In this document: piece after piece, positions 26,073 to 37,354 of the stretch
Layout: each line of letters begins with the position of its first letter
Numbering within the stretch: position 1 is the stretch's first letter
DNA from: Erythrocercus mccallii
Lineage: Eukaryota; Chordata; Aves; Passeriformes; Dicruridae
NCBI GenBank assembly: GCA_013397435.1
Contig: VZRG01000163.1
Location: 365,505-429,504 of the forward strand
DNA length: 64,000 nucleotides
Direction: 5' to 3'
Notes under the pieces: model-generated
The model's input: only the letters and a program-made list of their open reading frames with translations
What the model was told of the DNA's origin: nothing
Database searches by the model: none
Translations under genes and position numbers: made by a program

Positions 26073-26235
26073 ATACTTAGCATTCTCAAAGCTCTGTACA
26101 AGCTAATCCTTGCAACATTCCCATGTGGTAGGCAAGTATAGTTAAACGTATTTCAAAATATGTGGAAGCCAGGATATAAAAGGGTAAATTATCTACTCAG
26201 GATCTAAAGGTAAGTAAGGATCTGAATTCAGAAGA
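26073..26235 (+). mobile_element. MIR/CORE-SINE-like fragment
   Basis: ATACTTAGCATTCTCAAAGC, CTGTACAAGCTAATCCTTGC, AACATTCCCATGTGGTAGGC, then a degraded AGGGTAAATTATCTACTCAG block follow MIR-type text (actgtgctaagcgctttaca, atcctcacaacaaccctgtgaggtagg, gaggttaagtaacttgc). Strongly diverged, so the family is probable rather than certain. Confidence 0.65.
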
Positions 26236-28440
26236 AGTATCTTATGGCAGACAAATTGGTAATGGACTAGACAAACTTCTTCTTAAGGCCTTTATCAATC
26301 ACCCAGTTACAGAAAATAAGAAGTTAAAATAGTAAGAGTACTAAATGGTGTGGATCCAAATGAAGCTTCACAAACAATGCCTGTCCTCACATTAGGGGAT
26401 GTTTGAGTCCAGAGCATAAAGCACAATATAGAGCTCAGCTTTATGTCTTGCTCTGATTTTATGGTAAGATGCTGTTAAAATTTACAAAGAAGTAAATGTA
26501 AGGAAACTGCATCAAAGAATTTACATTTTTTTTCATTCTGCTCCTACTTCATTTGTCACACTGGTTCGATAGGACCACCATTGTCCTTCACCTCTTGCCT
26601 CGGATCTCCTTCCCTGTTATTTCCTCCACTGTTAAAAATTTCTCCCAGATACTTAACCTTTTCCTTTCCCTAAGAAACCCTTTCTCAACATCACTTGCCT
26701 TCTTTAAGTCACTTAACTGATCCTACATGTGCCTATTTGCTCCTCTCACCATGTTCCCACCAGGGAAACAGTCAGCTTCTTCACTGCCTGAGGCATCTTG
26801 TCGGGGTATCTTTCCACTTTTGCATTCCTACAAATAAGGTCAAATTGTCTAGGGAAAGAAGGGGAAGGGGATTGTCAGTTTTGTCTGAAATTGTTAAAAG
26901 AGGCAGCTGGGAAATGCAAAGCAGACCATACTGCATCCTAGGACAAACAGGTGTGGCTTTACTTTTACCAGGGAAAAGGCAAGTGAGTTTGACACAAAAA
27001 GAAACATTTGGTTATCTTGACCCATTTGAAATCAAAATTGATCATACCTGGTTTTGCAGCATGATTCTGCATAAGGATGTCATTCCATTTTAGAATCAAA
27101 GGAGATAATTTTGACCTTACAACTATTTTGTACAGTTTTGTTTACGTATTTATTGCCAAAGTAGATTCATTTAAATTTAGTATAAGCAAGCACAGTAATC
27201 TTGAGAAATTGTAATACAGAGGAAGCATAAGGAAACACCAAGAAAATGTTAAAAGCCATTTAAAGATTGTACAGAATTTCACTGAACATTTTAGAGTTTC
27301 TCCCTTTTGTTAAATACTTAAGAAGGACCACTTCTTTCTTTAGAGGGCCAAAATATGTGGTATATTAGTTATCTTTATAAAAAGCAGGTACATGTGTGCT
27401 TGCATGCATGATTCTGCATCTGCATGTGTCCTTTTCTGTGTAGGGAGATAGGCATGACATTTGTGGAAATCATCCTGTTTTCAAATTCTACATTGTTAGT
27501 ATTGAATAATTCATTCTAGAAACCTCTCCTTCACAGAGAGTGAAGTAATTTATCTTTCAGTAAAAACTTTTCAGCTTTCTCATTTAGTTATGAAATTGAA
27601 ATCCCTCTCTTTCCAGATATTATCCTGGCAAGAAATATCTGTTCACTGGTTCCCAGGCAAGCACCCTAAGCCTGAATCAACAAATGAGCTTAGAAGGAAT
27701 GATTGCTAAGGAAAGGTCGATGTATCTTTGACAGCTGGACTACTGGTTTATACCTAGCTGAGCGTGTCAGCCACTGAATGGCATACCTGATTGCCAAAGC
27801 AGCAGTTTAGCAGTTTTCATTGTCACTAAATTTAATTTTCTTGAAACATTGCTTAGAAAAAAAAGATTCTGAGCACCACCATAATTTACACTGTTTCAAG
27901 GAAACAGCACTAATGATCTTCACTTTCATTATTTTCCATGTCTTCTCTCTGTTCCAGTAATCTCCTAATTAATAGTTTATTTGGCCTAGGTTTGTAAGGC
28001 CTTTGCAAATGGAAAACCAAACATGTTGAAGAAAATATTCTGAGAAGTGAGAATTCAGAAGAAACTAACTTCATAACTCCATCTGTGAACTGTTACTCGT
28101 TAAAGAAAAAAAAATGACATTCTAAATGTGAAAATCTTAGACTTCAGATACATGTATCTGAACCTAAATAACAGACAACTGCTCCAAGAAGGGATCCAGG
28201 GGTGGCTATGAAGAGTCACTGGGAATATGTCAAACACATCAGTCCAAACATCCAATACACAGCTGACCTGAGCTGCAGAATGCCTGGTTATTAACACCAT
28301 AGTGTAACCCAGGGGGGATGTCCATGGCTCACATGTGGCAGCAGAAACAGGCAACACTGAGAGACAGGAGACTGAGACAGAATAGAAAGTTACAGAGAGA
28401 TGATAGTTAGACACACACAGGCCCCACAACTGGGGTATGA
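26236..28440. other. AT-rich non-coding DNA
   Basis: A 132-codon plus frame at 26695-27093 opens with TTG and has no recognisable domain. An alternating purine-pyrimidine stretch (GTGTGCTTGCATGCATG and neighbours) lies at about 27388-27428. No transposon recognised. Confidence 0.6.
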
Positions 28441-28458
28441 GGGGGTGGGAAGGGAGGG
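28441..28458 (+). other. Canonical G-quadruplex motif
   Basis: GGGGGTGGGAAGGGAGGG holds four G-runs of at least three, with loops of 1, 2 and 1 bases. This fits the standard three-tetrad pattern, and short loops usually mean a stable fold. It lies in a GC-richer pocket (28.2-28.5 kb). Any role is unknown. Confidence 0.8.
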
Positions 28459-28854
28459 CATCAGGGAATGCCACAGTGATAAGCAGAAAAATCAGGAAAC
28501 TATGGCAGTGAACCAGCTGTGAGAGCATGGAGCTGGGAGCAAGTGAGACTGCGTTTATTTAAGTAATTTAAACTCAGAAAAGTTTAAAATACAAAAAAAT
28601 AAGTGACTGGCCAAGTTTCAAGGCCAGTATAATTTTAAGCCCGCTATCAGATGTAGGTTATTCAAATAGTTCAAAGTTTCTTGTTCTGCCCCCCGGGTCA
28701 CTCCCTGGATCTGCAGGCTGCTCCATTCAAAGGCCTGCTTTTTATTCTCCAGATATGAAGTTTGTAGTGAACAGAAAAACCTTTTGCACAGTAAAGACTA
28801 TTTAATTGCAATGTATCAGTAACAGATAAGCACCTACACAGATATTGCCAGGCT
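28459..28854. other. Non-coding DNA, nothing recognised
   Basis: Short AT-rich stretch with a C-rich spot near 28688-28700. No gene or repeat family recognised. Confidence 0.6.
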
Positions 28855-28965
28855 TACAACACTGTGCAAGAGGTAACTAATTGTCTTAAGTATTATTACG
28901 TCCACTTTGCACATGAGGGCATAGGCAGAGACAGGAAATTCCACACCCAAGATGACAAAGTTCAA
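28855..28965 (+). mobile_element. MIR/CORE-SINE-like fragment
   Basis: A TACAACACTGTGCAAGAGGT start, then AAGTATTATTACGTCCACTT, TGCACATGAGGGCATAGGCAG and AAATTCCACACCCAAGATGA run parallel to MIR text (gtaggtattattatccccat, tttacagatgaggaaactgag, aagtgacttgcccaaggtca). Old and diverged. Confidence 0.6.
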
Positions 28966-29039
28966 AGGGTTCAGAAGCCTTTTGACCATACTACCTTTGC
29001 ATTTTACAGATCTGTTTACTAAAAACACAGAACATTTTT

Positions 29040-29215
29040 ATTTACGAAAGATGAGGATTAATAATTTACCCGGGCCATTAGACCCTTTGTACCTGGTGTA
29101 CAGTAACAAGCATTGTGAGTGCTTGAACGTTTTACAGAGAATTGACAAAGTCGGGATTGGCACCCCATGCCTCGGGCCATGACAGAGCCACGACTCCCAG
29201 CTGGCAAAGGCACAG
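29040..29215. promoter_or_regulatory. CpG-enriched patch
   Basis: Six CpGs fall in about 160 bp (TTTACGAAAG, ACCCGGGCCA, TGAACGTTTT, AAGTCGGGAT, GCCTCGGGCC, CCACGACTCC) next to the MIR-like fragment. Open frames of 76 to 96 codons exist on both strands but match nothing I know. A small regulatory element is possible. Confidence 0.22.
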
Positions 29216-29730
29216 AAGTGGTGGGGATACCTGCAGGGGATGTTAAAGGCAGACAGAAAACTTCAGTTAGAGTGTGGTTCCTGCCCCAGGCAGCAATGGT
29301 GACTGCAGACCATGTCACTCACTCAGAGATCTGTACTGTAGGAGGCTTAGCTGGGCCTGTCTGTCTGCTGGGTAAAGAGGATTATGAGTTTAAACGTGGA
29401 ACACCCTTCTGCTTTCTTCTTCCACTTTTTTACTGGAATGCATGCAGAAGCCAGTAAAATTTCTATTTCCAGTTACCTGTGTTAAAAGTGCACTTGCACT
29501 GTGCATTGATGGTATTGAAACAAACTGCTTTATTGCATTACCACATGCTTCTCCATCAATAAATTACATCTTAGATCAAAAGAACAGGGTTGTCTTCTAT
29601 TTTCTAATTCATCTAGTTTGCTCAGGCGTTTGCTTTCCTGAAGTCTTAAAGGACTTCAATACTGTAATTGACTTGTATATTATTCACTATTCAAGAGGCC
29701 AATATATTCTAGTCAAACAAGGACTTCTGA

Positions 29731-29762
29731 TGTGTGTGTATATATATATATGTATATATATA
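29731..29762. repeat. (TG)n(TA)n microsatellite
   Basis: TGTGTGTG passes into TATATATATATA with one TGTATA interruption. Probably polymorphic in length. Confidence 0.92.
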
Positions 29763-31232
29763 AATTTGTGCGTATGTGGGACAAATGACTCTACAAAGGA
29801 CATTTTTATTATGGAAAGTAAAACTCTAGCTTTTTTTTCTTCATTAATTCCTTTTTTCATCATATTGAAAGCCTGATTTCAATAAATGTTTAGCTACTTC
29901 TCTTCAGAAGTTCTGGCTTCCTACAACCTGAAATTTGCCACCTTACCTGAATTCAGCTCCTCCAAATCTGTCTGTTTGAAGTCATTCTTAAGTCCTAGGA
30001 ACTTTCTAAAATCACTAGCTTTTAATAGACCTTCTTGAATATTCAATATTCTTCAATATTCCTTGCTTTCTAAACCACAAAGAACAGATGCTGCAGAAAT
30101 TTTTATTACATTGCATGTGGGCATTTTCATCAAGCTCATTCTTTCTCTATTCATGATGTAATTTTTTTCTTTCTTCCTGTTTTTTTCTAAGGTTTATAAA
30201 CATAGAGGTGAATGCTGACTCTTTTCTTTCTAGCTTTAGTAAACCAGCACGGACATGTCACTGGATCTATCTTGTGATGCATCTGTTACCATGATAATCA
30301 TTCAAATCATTATTTATGCATCACAAAATGGAAAGAGGTTCTAGTGTGTGATGTAAGAAAATGGGTGGGAAGGAAAGCAAACATCTTCCAGGCTTCAAAG
30401 TGTCTCAGCTATGACTTTGAAGAAGCACATGAGGCTGTATCTAACCTTTAATAAAATGGCCCTTCTGCAGCAGCACTGGTCTCACAGGTCTCCATATTTC
30501 TTCCTAGACAGTAAACAGTGAGTTTGTGACTACAACTTACTAACATGTTGTGAGCTGCTGTGGGATTCTGGAGCTCTAAGCAGACCAGCCTCAGATGGAA
30601 GTGAAGTTCATACTGTGCTTTGGAAATTGTAGATGCTGGCTAGTACTCACTTTAGGAGGCTGGTTCTCACAGGAAGTTTTTGATGTTTATGTGTCTGCAT
30701 CCACACAAAGGGCGCCTCTCAGTACAAAATCAGACTATTACTGGTTACAAACCAGCAATTTGCAAGTGGAACTGGATGAACACTGAAGTAAATGTTTGCT
30801 TGCAGATTGTGATCAGATTAAAAAAAAAGAGTACAAAATTGTTACCTGAATCTTTACAAAAAACTCAAATAACATCTACACTAAAAAAATTGTGGTGCAT
30901 GACCACCTCTGATCCTCTGATGATAGACTGTCACAGTCACCTGGACTTTTTAGTTTTACAGATTATTTCAGTGGAAATAATGGATATGTGTCCATGTTCA
31001 TAATATTTTTCCTCTATGCTTGATTTCTTAAACTTAATTCATAATGGCAGGAAATATACCTCATAAAAATTCATGTAATTAATTTCTCTTTTATTATAAA
31101 GCAATATTTATTGAAATAATTATATATTTTCCATCAGATCCCCCTAATTACTTAATGTTCTGTATTATATATATTATAAAATTATACCCAGCCCCTTTAC
31201 CAGGTTTCTGCTTATGATACTCCAGTAAATAT

Positions 31233-31266
31233 GAAAATAAATCTCAGCTGAAAGTAAATCTCAGCT
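31233..31266. repeat. 17-bp tandem duplication
   Basis: GAAAATAAATCTCAGCT and GAAAGTAAATCTCAGCT sit head to tail with one mismatch, consistent with a recent slippage duplication. Confidence 0.9.
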
Positions 31267-34200
31267 GTTCAGTGTATATAAGAAGTGAGTAAACTCTCTA
31301 ATACCCAGACAGAGAAGTCACTCTGGTTTTCATAAGCTATGTACGTGATGGAAGGATGCTGTCTGAAAACAATGAAATTCTTAAGCCTTGGCAACAAACA
31401 GCATATTGATGTCCTGTACTAGTTACACATGCTTGCTGTTGTAGATGACAGTCTCCTTTCACCCTGGAATAAAGTGATCTTAAATCAAGGGGATTTATGT
31501 GCAAAAGGAAAAACATGTTAGCTTTTCGATTTTCCACCTACAGATGTAGATATTTTAGTGGACTTGCACTGATTTTTGGGCAAATGTTTGCCTTCCAAAA
31601 GCAGATGAAGAACTGAGTAACCTTTGCTCAAGAAATTGGTCTGATCGTAATAAAGAGATATGGTGTTAAAGAAGAGCATTAATGGAGCTGTATCAAAATT
31701 TAACAATTAATAGATGAGTGCCAAAAGATTTGGTTCCTAATTTTGACTTTTCAATTCAAACTGATCAAAGTCAGTTTTAAGTCTTTTCAAAAAAAAGGTC
31801 AGTATTTTGTTGAAATACTTGAACAGCTTGAACATATTATAATTTCTGTTCAACATCTCAGAAAACAATTTAACTTTAGCAAAAAATATTTGCTATTCTC
31901 AAGTAAGGTGGCTCAGGAGAGTATGTGAAAACAGAAATTAATCAAGATTTAGGTGATTCTGATGAATCCAGGTGTCCTTGCACATGAACATAAAAAAAAT
32001 GAAGAAATGCTATTAATGAACCTTATTATGAGCCTCTATGAATGGTGTACATGCTGTAATTGCCACTAGATTTTTTCATCTGAACTATTAATATAATTTA
32101 ATTTACTCAAATTGGTCTATTTTTATGCAAAGATTATCAGTGTCAAATGTCCTTTTCCTTTCAGAGAGTTTTGGCCCAGACAAATCTACCCAAATATAAA
32201 ATCAGATTTTCAATACTAAGGCAACCTTTATCAAATTGGCCATTTTTCAGGCAACAGCTTCTGTTCCAGCACTCACAGAGGTTTTAAAACATAAAACAAG
32301 AACCCCTCAATCTCTTGAATGTATATTTCAAGGCTTGGGCTGAAGGTTCCCAACCTCTTGTGTAACAGAGGATCTCAAGTAAGGGGAAGGCTGGAAAGAA
32401 ATGCAATTAGCATTTGCTGTTTGGATGGAAGTGTAGCTAAGTGAATGCAGTTTGTGGATGCAGAATTCCGGAGGAGCAGCAGTGAGAGCACAGGTCTCTG
32501 AGGCCACAGAAGGAAATTAATTCCTCTGCTTTATTTGAGGACACTTGCAAATGAGAGAAAAAAAATCCACATAGCAGACCACCAAAAAGCAAGACTTACT
32601 AAATATAATGCAAGGGCCCAGATAAATAACAGCCATAAGAAATTAAGGATTACTATAAAATATGCAAGACATTATCCTGCTGCAGGTATTCTGTTCCCAC
32701 ATGTCTGCTACATACCATAGCTACAAATACGTCTCTCTATTTCCATGAACCCACTCATAAAGGTTTTTGCTTTCCTGATTTTTCAAGTTAATGATAGTCA
32801 AGGCACTTGGGAGAAAGATTTATGTCAGTGATGCACAGGTTCAGCAAATTTTCAGAGTTCTACTGTGCAATTAATCATCTTTTCTCCATTACAGTTTGTA
32901 AGTGCCAAGCATATACACAAAACCATTTTTATAATATAGTTATCATGGGTACATAAGTAGTATATGAATCATGTATTAAAAAAAATTCAGAGTGCTAGCT
33001 ACCACATGGAATTGTGAATCCTTCTCTGTATAAGACAGCCCCCCAAAAATTGTGGAGGCTGTCACATTTAACAGTCATCCTGTTTATGACACTACTTTAA
33101 GCAGATCTGCGTCTGTGTTATATCTGTGCTTCCCAGGCAGCTTCATCTACAATTATGCACATTAGGTTTTTGAGGTTTTTAGAGGGAAGCATTCCTAGTT
33201 AAAAGAAAAGAAAAAAAAATCAAAATGGTAGGGCCACTGCATTGCCAAGAGCAGCTCTGAAAGGTTCCTTGATACAGAAGGAGCTGAGCATGACCTTTCC
33301 TCAGTGGTTTCTTTGAGGTACTTTGGCAACTCAAACCTGTTCTTTGAGAATCAAAAGAAGCTTTTCTCCTTTTTTAGGAAGAGATAGTCTTATGGTCCAA
33401 GCCCCAAAAGCTGACTTCTGAGTGATGTAGACTCTTGGGTCAACATAAGCCACTTGCCTGCCTCTGTTTCTCTTTTAAATATTGGCAGGGTCAAGCTCCT
33501 TATTTCTCTGCATCACCATAGGCTCAGAATGCAGTTTCCTATGAAATATATTAATAAGTAAAACTGCAGACTGGATATCCCAACAGTCACAGAGGAATTC
33601 CAGGGGAAGCAGACTTGTCTCCAAAGGTGTTGGTGCTGTGAATGTTCACATCTTACTATCTTCCCATCAGTTTCCCTCTTCAAGGGTTTCTGTGAGAACT
33701 ATGCTCATTTTAGAAGTCACACCCTCAATAACTTGTTGCAATTCTTACATGCAGTTTCTTTTTTGGAACTCGAAGAAAAAATGTCCAAATTATTAGTGTT
33801 TATTATTCCAATAACTTTTGGAAGTCAGTTTTATAATGTGTATACTACAACATTCCACTCAGATCAAAGAAAACAAACTGCTCTAATTGGGTTTTGAGAT
33901 CAAATACTCCAAGCTTTACATTCACTAAGCTACATGTGGCTTAAATTATTGATATTGTACAATCCTGGACTGCATGTTTTGTGCTATACAGTAAATAGAG
34001 AACATGTGGTTTGGAATGTGTCTACTGCATGCACTAGTGCTCATAGTAACCAACAGGATCACTGAAATGCACTGACAAGAGCCTAATAAAAATTGATTGT
34101 GATTTCCAGACTCAGACCTCATGTGGACAGACAACAATTCATTGGGGTCTGTGGGTGCTAAAAGCAACGTTGAACCTTTTATGTGAGGCTTCAAACCCAA

Positions 34201-34996
34201 GCAGACAGGGCGCCTCTATCCTTAATGTATTAAATCACTCTGAAGTACAGAAGCAAAACAGGTATCAGAATATATGCATGCATGGATATTTAAACTGCAG
34301 AATTCTATACCTCTTTGCTTTAGCCTTATTTTTTGTACAAGTAATAGAGTGTTCATACCTAAATATACATGGGGTTTTATATTTATGCCAATATAATCAA
34401 TTGATAGCATTCCTTTTTCTTTCTTTTTTTTTTTAGTGATTTCTATTCCTTCAGAAATGTGTCAGTTTGACCACAAATTTGCAAAGTCATTTTGAAATCC
34501 TCCAGATGAGTGATATTTTAAATATTACAGGAAGCATTTGATTATTAAAGTCAGACAGAATGTAAAGCCTGGCACAGAGGGAATATACAAGTGCATTTAA
34601 CTGGTTTTCTCACTTTTCAACACTTTTGGCACCAATAAACCTACAAGCACACTTGCTAGAGAGCTGTCACTAACTTGTCCCACAGTAACAACCTTCACAG
34701 CTGACTACAGTGAGATTTTTTGTCAAAGCTTCCATTGACATGTGTTTCTTGATGCTGAACTGTTTAGAAAGAAGTGTAACAGCAACAGAAAGACTTGGTA
34801 TGTTTTTGAAGAAAGAATGCAGAGGGGGATACACAGCTGTAACTGGATACCTGCTAGTGCAGCAGGATAACATTAGTGTGAGAGATGAATTCCTCATTTT
34901 CATGCTGCATTATGCTGTTATTAACCATATAACCAGCAACGCAAAAGGACAAAAGAATATCCTAGGTCATGCTCTCCATTCTGTGGCATTAACATT

Positions 34997-35042
34997 TAAA
35001 AAGAAAAAACAAGAGCAAACAAAAACCCACAAAAACAAACTA
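34997..35042. repeat. CAAAA-rich low-complexity tract
   Basis: Irregular CAAAA, CAAA and AAAAAC units. No attached retrotransposon recognised. Confidence 0.75.
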
Positions 35043-37067
35043 AGACCAGAAAATTGTGAAATCTTTCCCAGAAAGAGCTTATTTTTCATGTATTCTTATT
35101 TCTGAGCTAGCATAAACCTGGCAAATAGCAATTTTCCAGTACTTTCTGCAATTTGAGTTGGAGGAGGATATTATGTAGGAGGTTGGTATGTTTAAAAGAA
35201 CTGCAGATACACTCACCAGCAAGCAAGTTTGATTTTCAGAATGATCACTCCCTATATCTGCTGGTTTCAGTAGTGATGGAGGTGAAATATACAAATATCG
35301 TACAGTCAGCTGAATACTTTGTGCCCTTGGACCTGAACTGAGAGAGCACTTCAGCATTCCAGCAGTCCCTAAGGGATTCACCTGGAGACAACAGAACTGA
35401 CCAAAGCAAATACTCAACCACTTCCAATAGTTAGGGATGTGATGTTTGGCTGCAGTGTTAGTTTCACTTAATTCAACCTGCTGAGGCTTGTCCTCTCAGC
35501 TGACAAGACTTGGATAAATCACCCTCTCAAGCCATGTGGACACACAAGAGTCAATAAAGGACTTCAGGATGGAAAAAAGGAAATGGTAGTTGTTTTCTAT
35601 GACTCTATCAGTGGTGCCAAATGGAGAGATCCACAGCACTAAAATCAAATGGCATGAGCTGATTCATGCCCTTGCTGTATAAGTCTCTCTCTCTGCATAT
35701 CAGACTGACTTCTTCCACACAGCACAGGAGCTGGCCCAGCACCCCTTCTGGCTCTTGATCAGTGTCTTTGGCACCCTAAGGCATAAATGTTACTCTAAAT
35801 ATGTCTATTAGTTCCAAGGTTTCTAAAATGGTGTGAGGACTCTGCTGCAGCCTGTCATGGCTGCTGGAGCTGATAGTTGTTAGTTGACTCAGGGTGTAAT
35901 AGGAGAGCATAGACTTGCTAGAGACTTCTGGGGTGCTGTTGAAGGACAGACTGGTCCATAAAGCTTTTCTTTGAGAAGCCTTAGATGCATACTGTGACTG
36001 TTGCCTTGTGACAGTTTTCTGGAGTGGTCCAAACCAGGGCCAGAGGGTGAAATGACAGTTAAGCTACCTGAATGCTCACAAAGCCTGTGCTCACACAATA
36101 CTTCACCTGCTTTTATTCCGTAAATTTACTTCATTCAGTAAAGAGCTGAATTATATCCAAGTATCATTTAATGACTATAATACTAAAGGAGGAGGGCAGA
36201 AGTGGCAGGCAGGTGGAAGCATTTGTGATTCAAGAATGCAAGCAGACAGATATGGCTAAAAGATGTAGCCTTTTTTTCTGCCATTTGCTCACAGGGGATT
36301 TATTCTTGTTCCGGAAATGCTTACATTAATGCATTCTTTTGTAATACATCATTGTATGTATTTTCCATACTTCCTCTCCTATTTTGTTTTGTTACCAAAG
36401 ATTAATTACATGGAAACAGAAATATTTTGAGGGCTTCTATTTAAATTTTTCTTTCTTCCTATGTCAGTTTTTTTTACTTAAACTTTTTGGTTATCCAAGC
36501 TGGATTGTTTCTGAACAAGAACATTCCTCAAAGACAACTGTCCAACAAAGAACAGGATAGCTCAGCTGTGACAGGGATGTTTACAGGAGAAGCTGAATGC
36601 TTGGCAACAGTAGCATCAACCCCTCTACCTGCTTGGCATTTCCTGCATGTGTCTGAAGCCTTAGAGCTCAAGGAGCACTTGTAATACAGAAGAATTTGTC
36701 CCAATAATTTCAGCAGATATGGACCAGCTAGGCAGTCCAGACCCATTTGGGAGTCCTTTGTTTCTTCTCCCTTCTGCTGCAGCTAGAGAGAGGCCAAAGC
36801 AACACCAAGTCAGGTGGGGGAATGTGGGGGGAAGGAGATGAGAGAATCCACATGAGTGTCTGCATGTACCTGGTTCTGTTCTCCAGAGAATTAATTTTGT
36901 TTCGCAGTGTTAGGCTTTTCCAGCCTTGTTTCCTGCTTAGGTCAAACCTTTAGCAAAGGTAGAACTGTCTTGTAGTAAAATACAAGAGAAATGGTAATGG
37001 TCTTTTCCTGATACCTGCCCCTTGGCTTGTATCATGTTACAACCCCGTATTAATATATGCATCTACT

Positions 37068-37354
37068 TTTCTTTGCTTTTTTCTACAGCAAAGGTTGAAA
37101 AGCATAAAGTGTACTAGGTCAAATGCAGCTGGGGGCAAACAGCAGTGCAGTTATGGATGGCATCCAGAAAAGCTGCAGGAGTCACACTCAGACCACCTAC
37201 CTACCGTATGCATCAAAGCCGCCGCAGCACATAAACTCAAGGCAACAGCATGCAGCTCCTACTGCCTGCTACCCAGAGCTGCCTACTGTAGGTCCCTTAG
37301 GCTGGGCTTCATACAGCAAGGTTTCATACAGCCCTCTGAATTTTTTTACTGGCA
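37068..37354 (+). other. Exon-like stretch: strong splice acceptor followed by open sequence
   Basis: A long pyrimidine tract ending in TTTTCTACAG (to 37089) is a good splice-acceptor match. The following 265 bp is open without a stop in one frame to the TGA at 37356-37358, and in a second frame from an ATG at 37123. It is GC-richer than its surroundings and keeps CpGs (CTACCGTATG, AAGCCGCCGCAG). The second-frame peptide is rich in Gln, His, Ser and Pro, as a disordered protein segment might be. I do not recognise either peptide, no partner exon was found, and no clear donor follows. Chance is the more likely explanation. Confidence 0.15.

Larger units (their letters stand above)
29216..37067. 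other. Long AT-rich non-coding stretch
   Basis: Nearly 8 kb without a recognised exon or transposon. It contains a TA/TG microsatellite (29731-29762), a 17-bp tandem duplication (31233-31266) and a CAAAA-rich tract (34997-35042). A polypyrimidine run ending in TTTTAG (34408-34436) resembles a splice acceptor, but no exon follows. Open frames of up to 144 codons (29442-29876 plus, 34710-35105 plus) look random. Confidence 0.6.

Noticed and set aside
26695..27093. 132-codon plus-strand frame
   Set aside because: TTG start, no domain, and composition not coding-like.
28100..28528. 142-codon minus-strand frame
   Set aside because: It starts from a non-conserved-looking position and runs across the G-quadruplex motif. 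The hydrophobic composition comes from CT-rich sequence.
29442..29876. 144-codon plus-strand frame
   Set aside because: It crosses the TG/TA microsatellite, which supplies a repeated Tyr-Ile-Cys segment. No domain seen.
34408..34436. Splice-acceptor-like pyrimidine tract ending in TTTTAG
   Set aside because: No open, coding-like or CpG-retaining sequence follows. Such tracts are frequent in AT-rich DNA.
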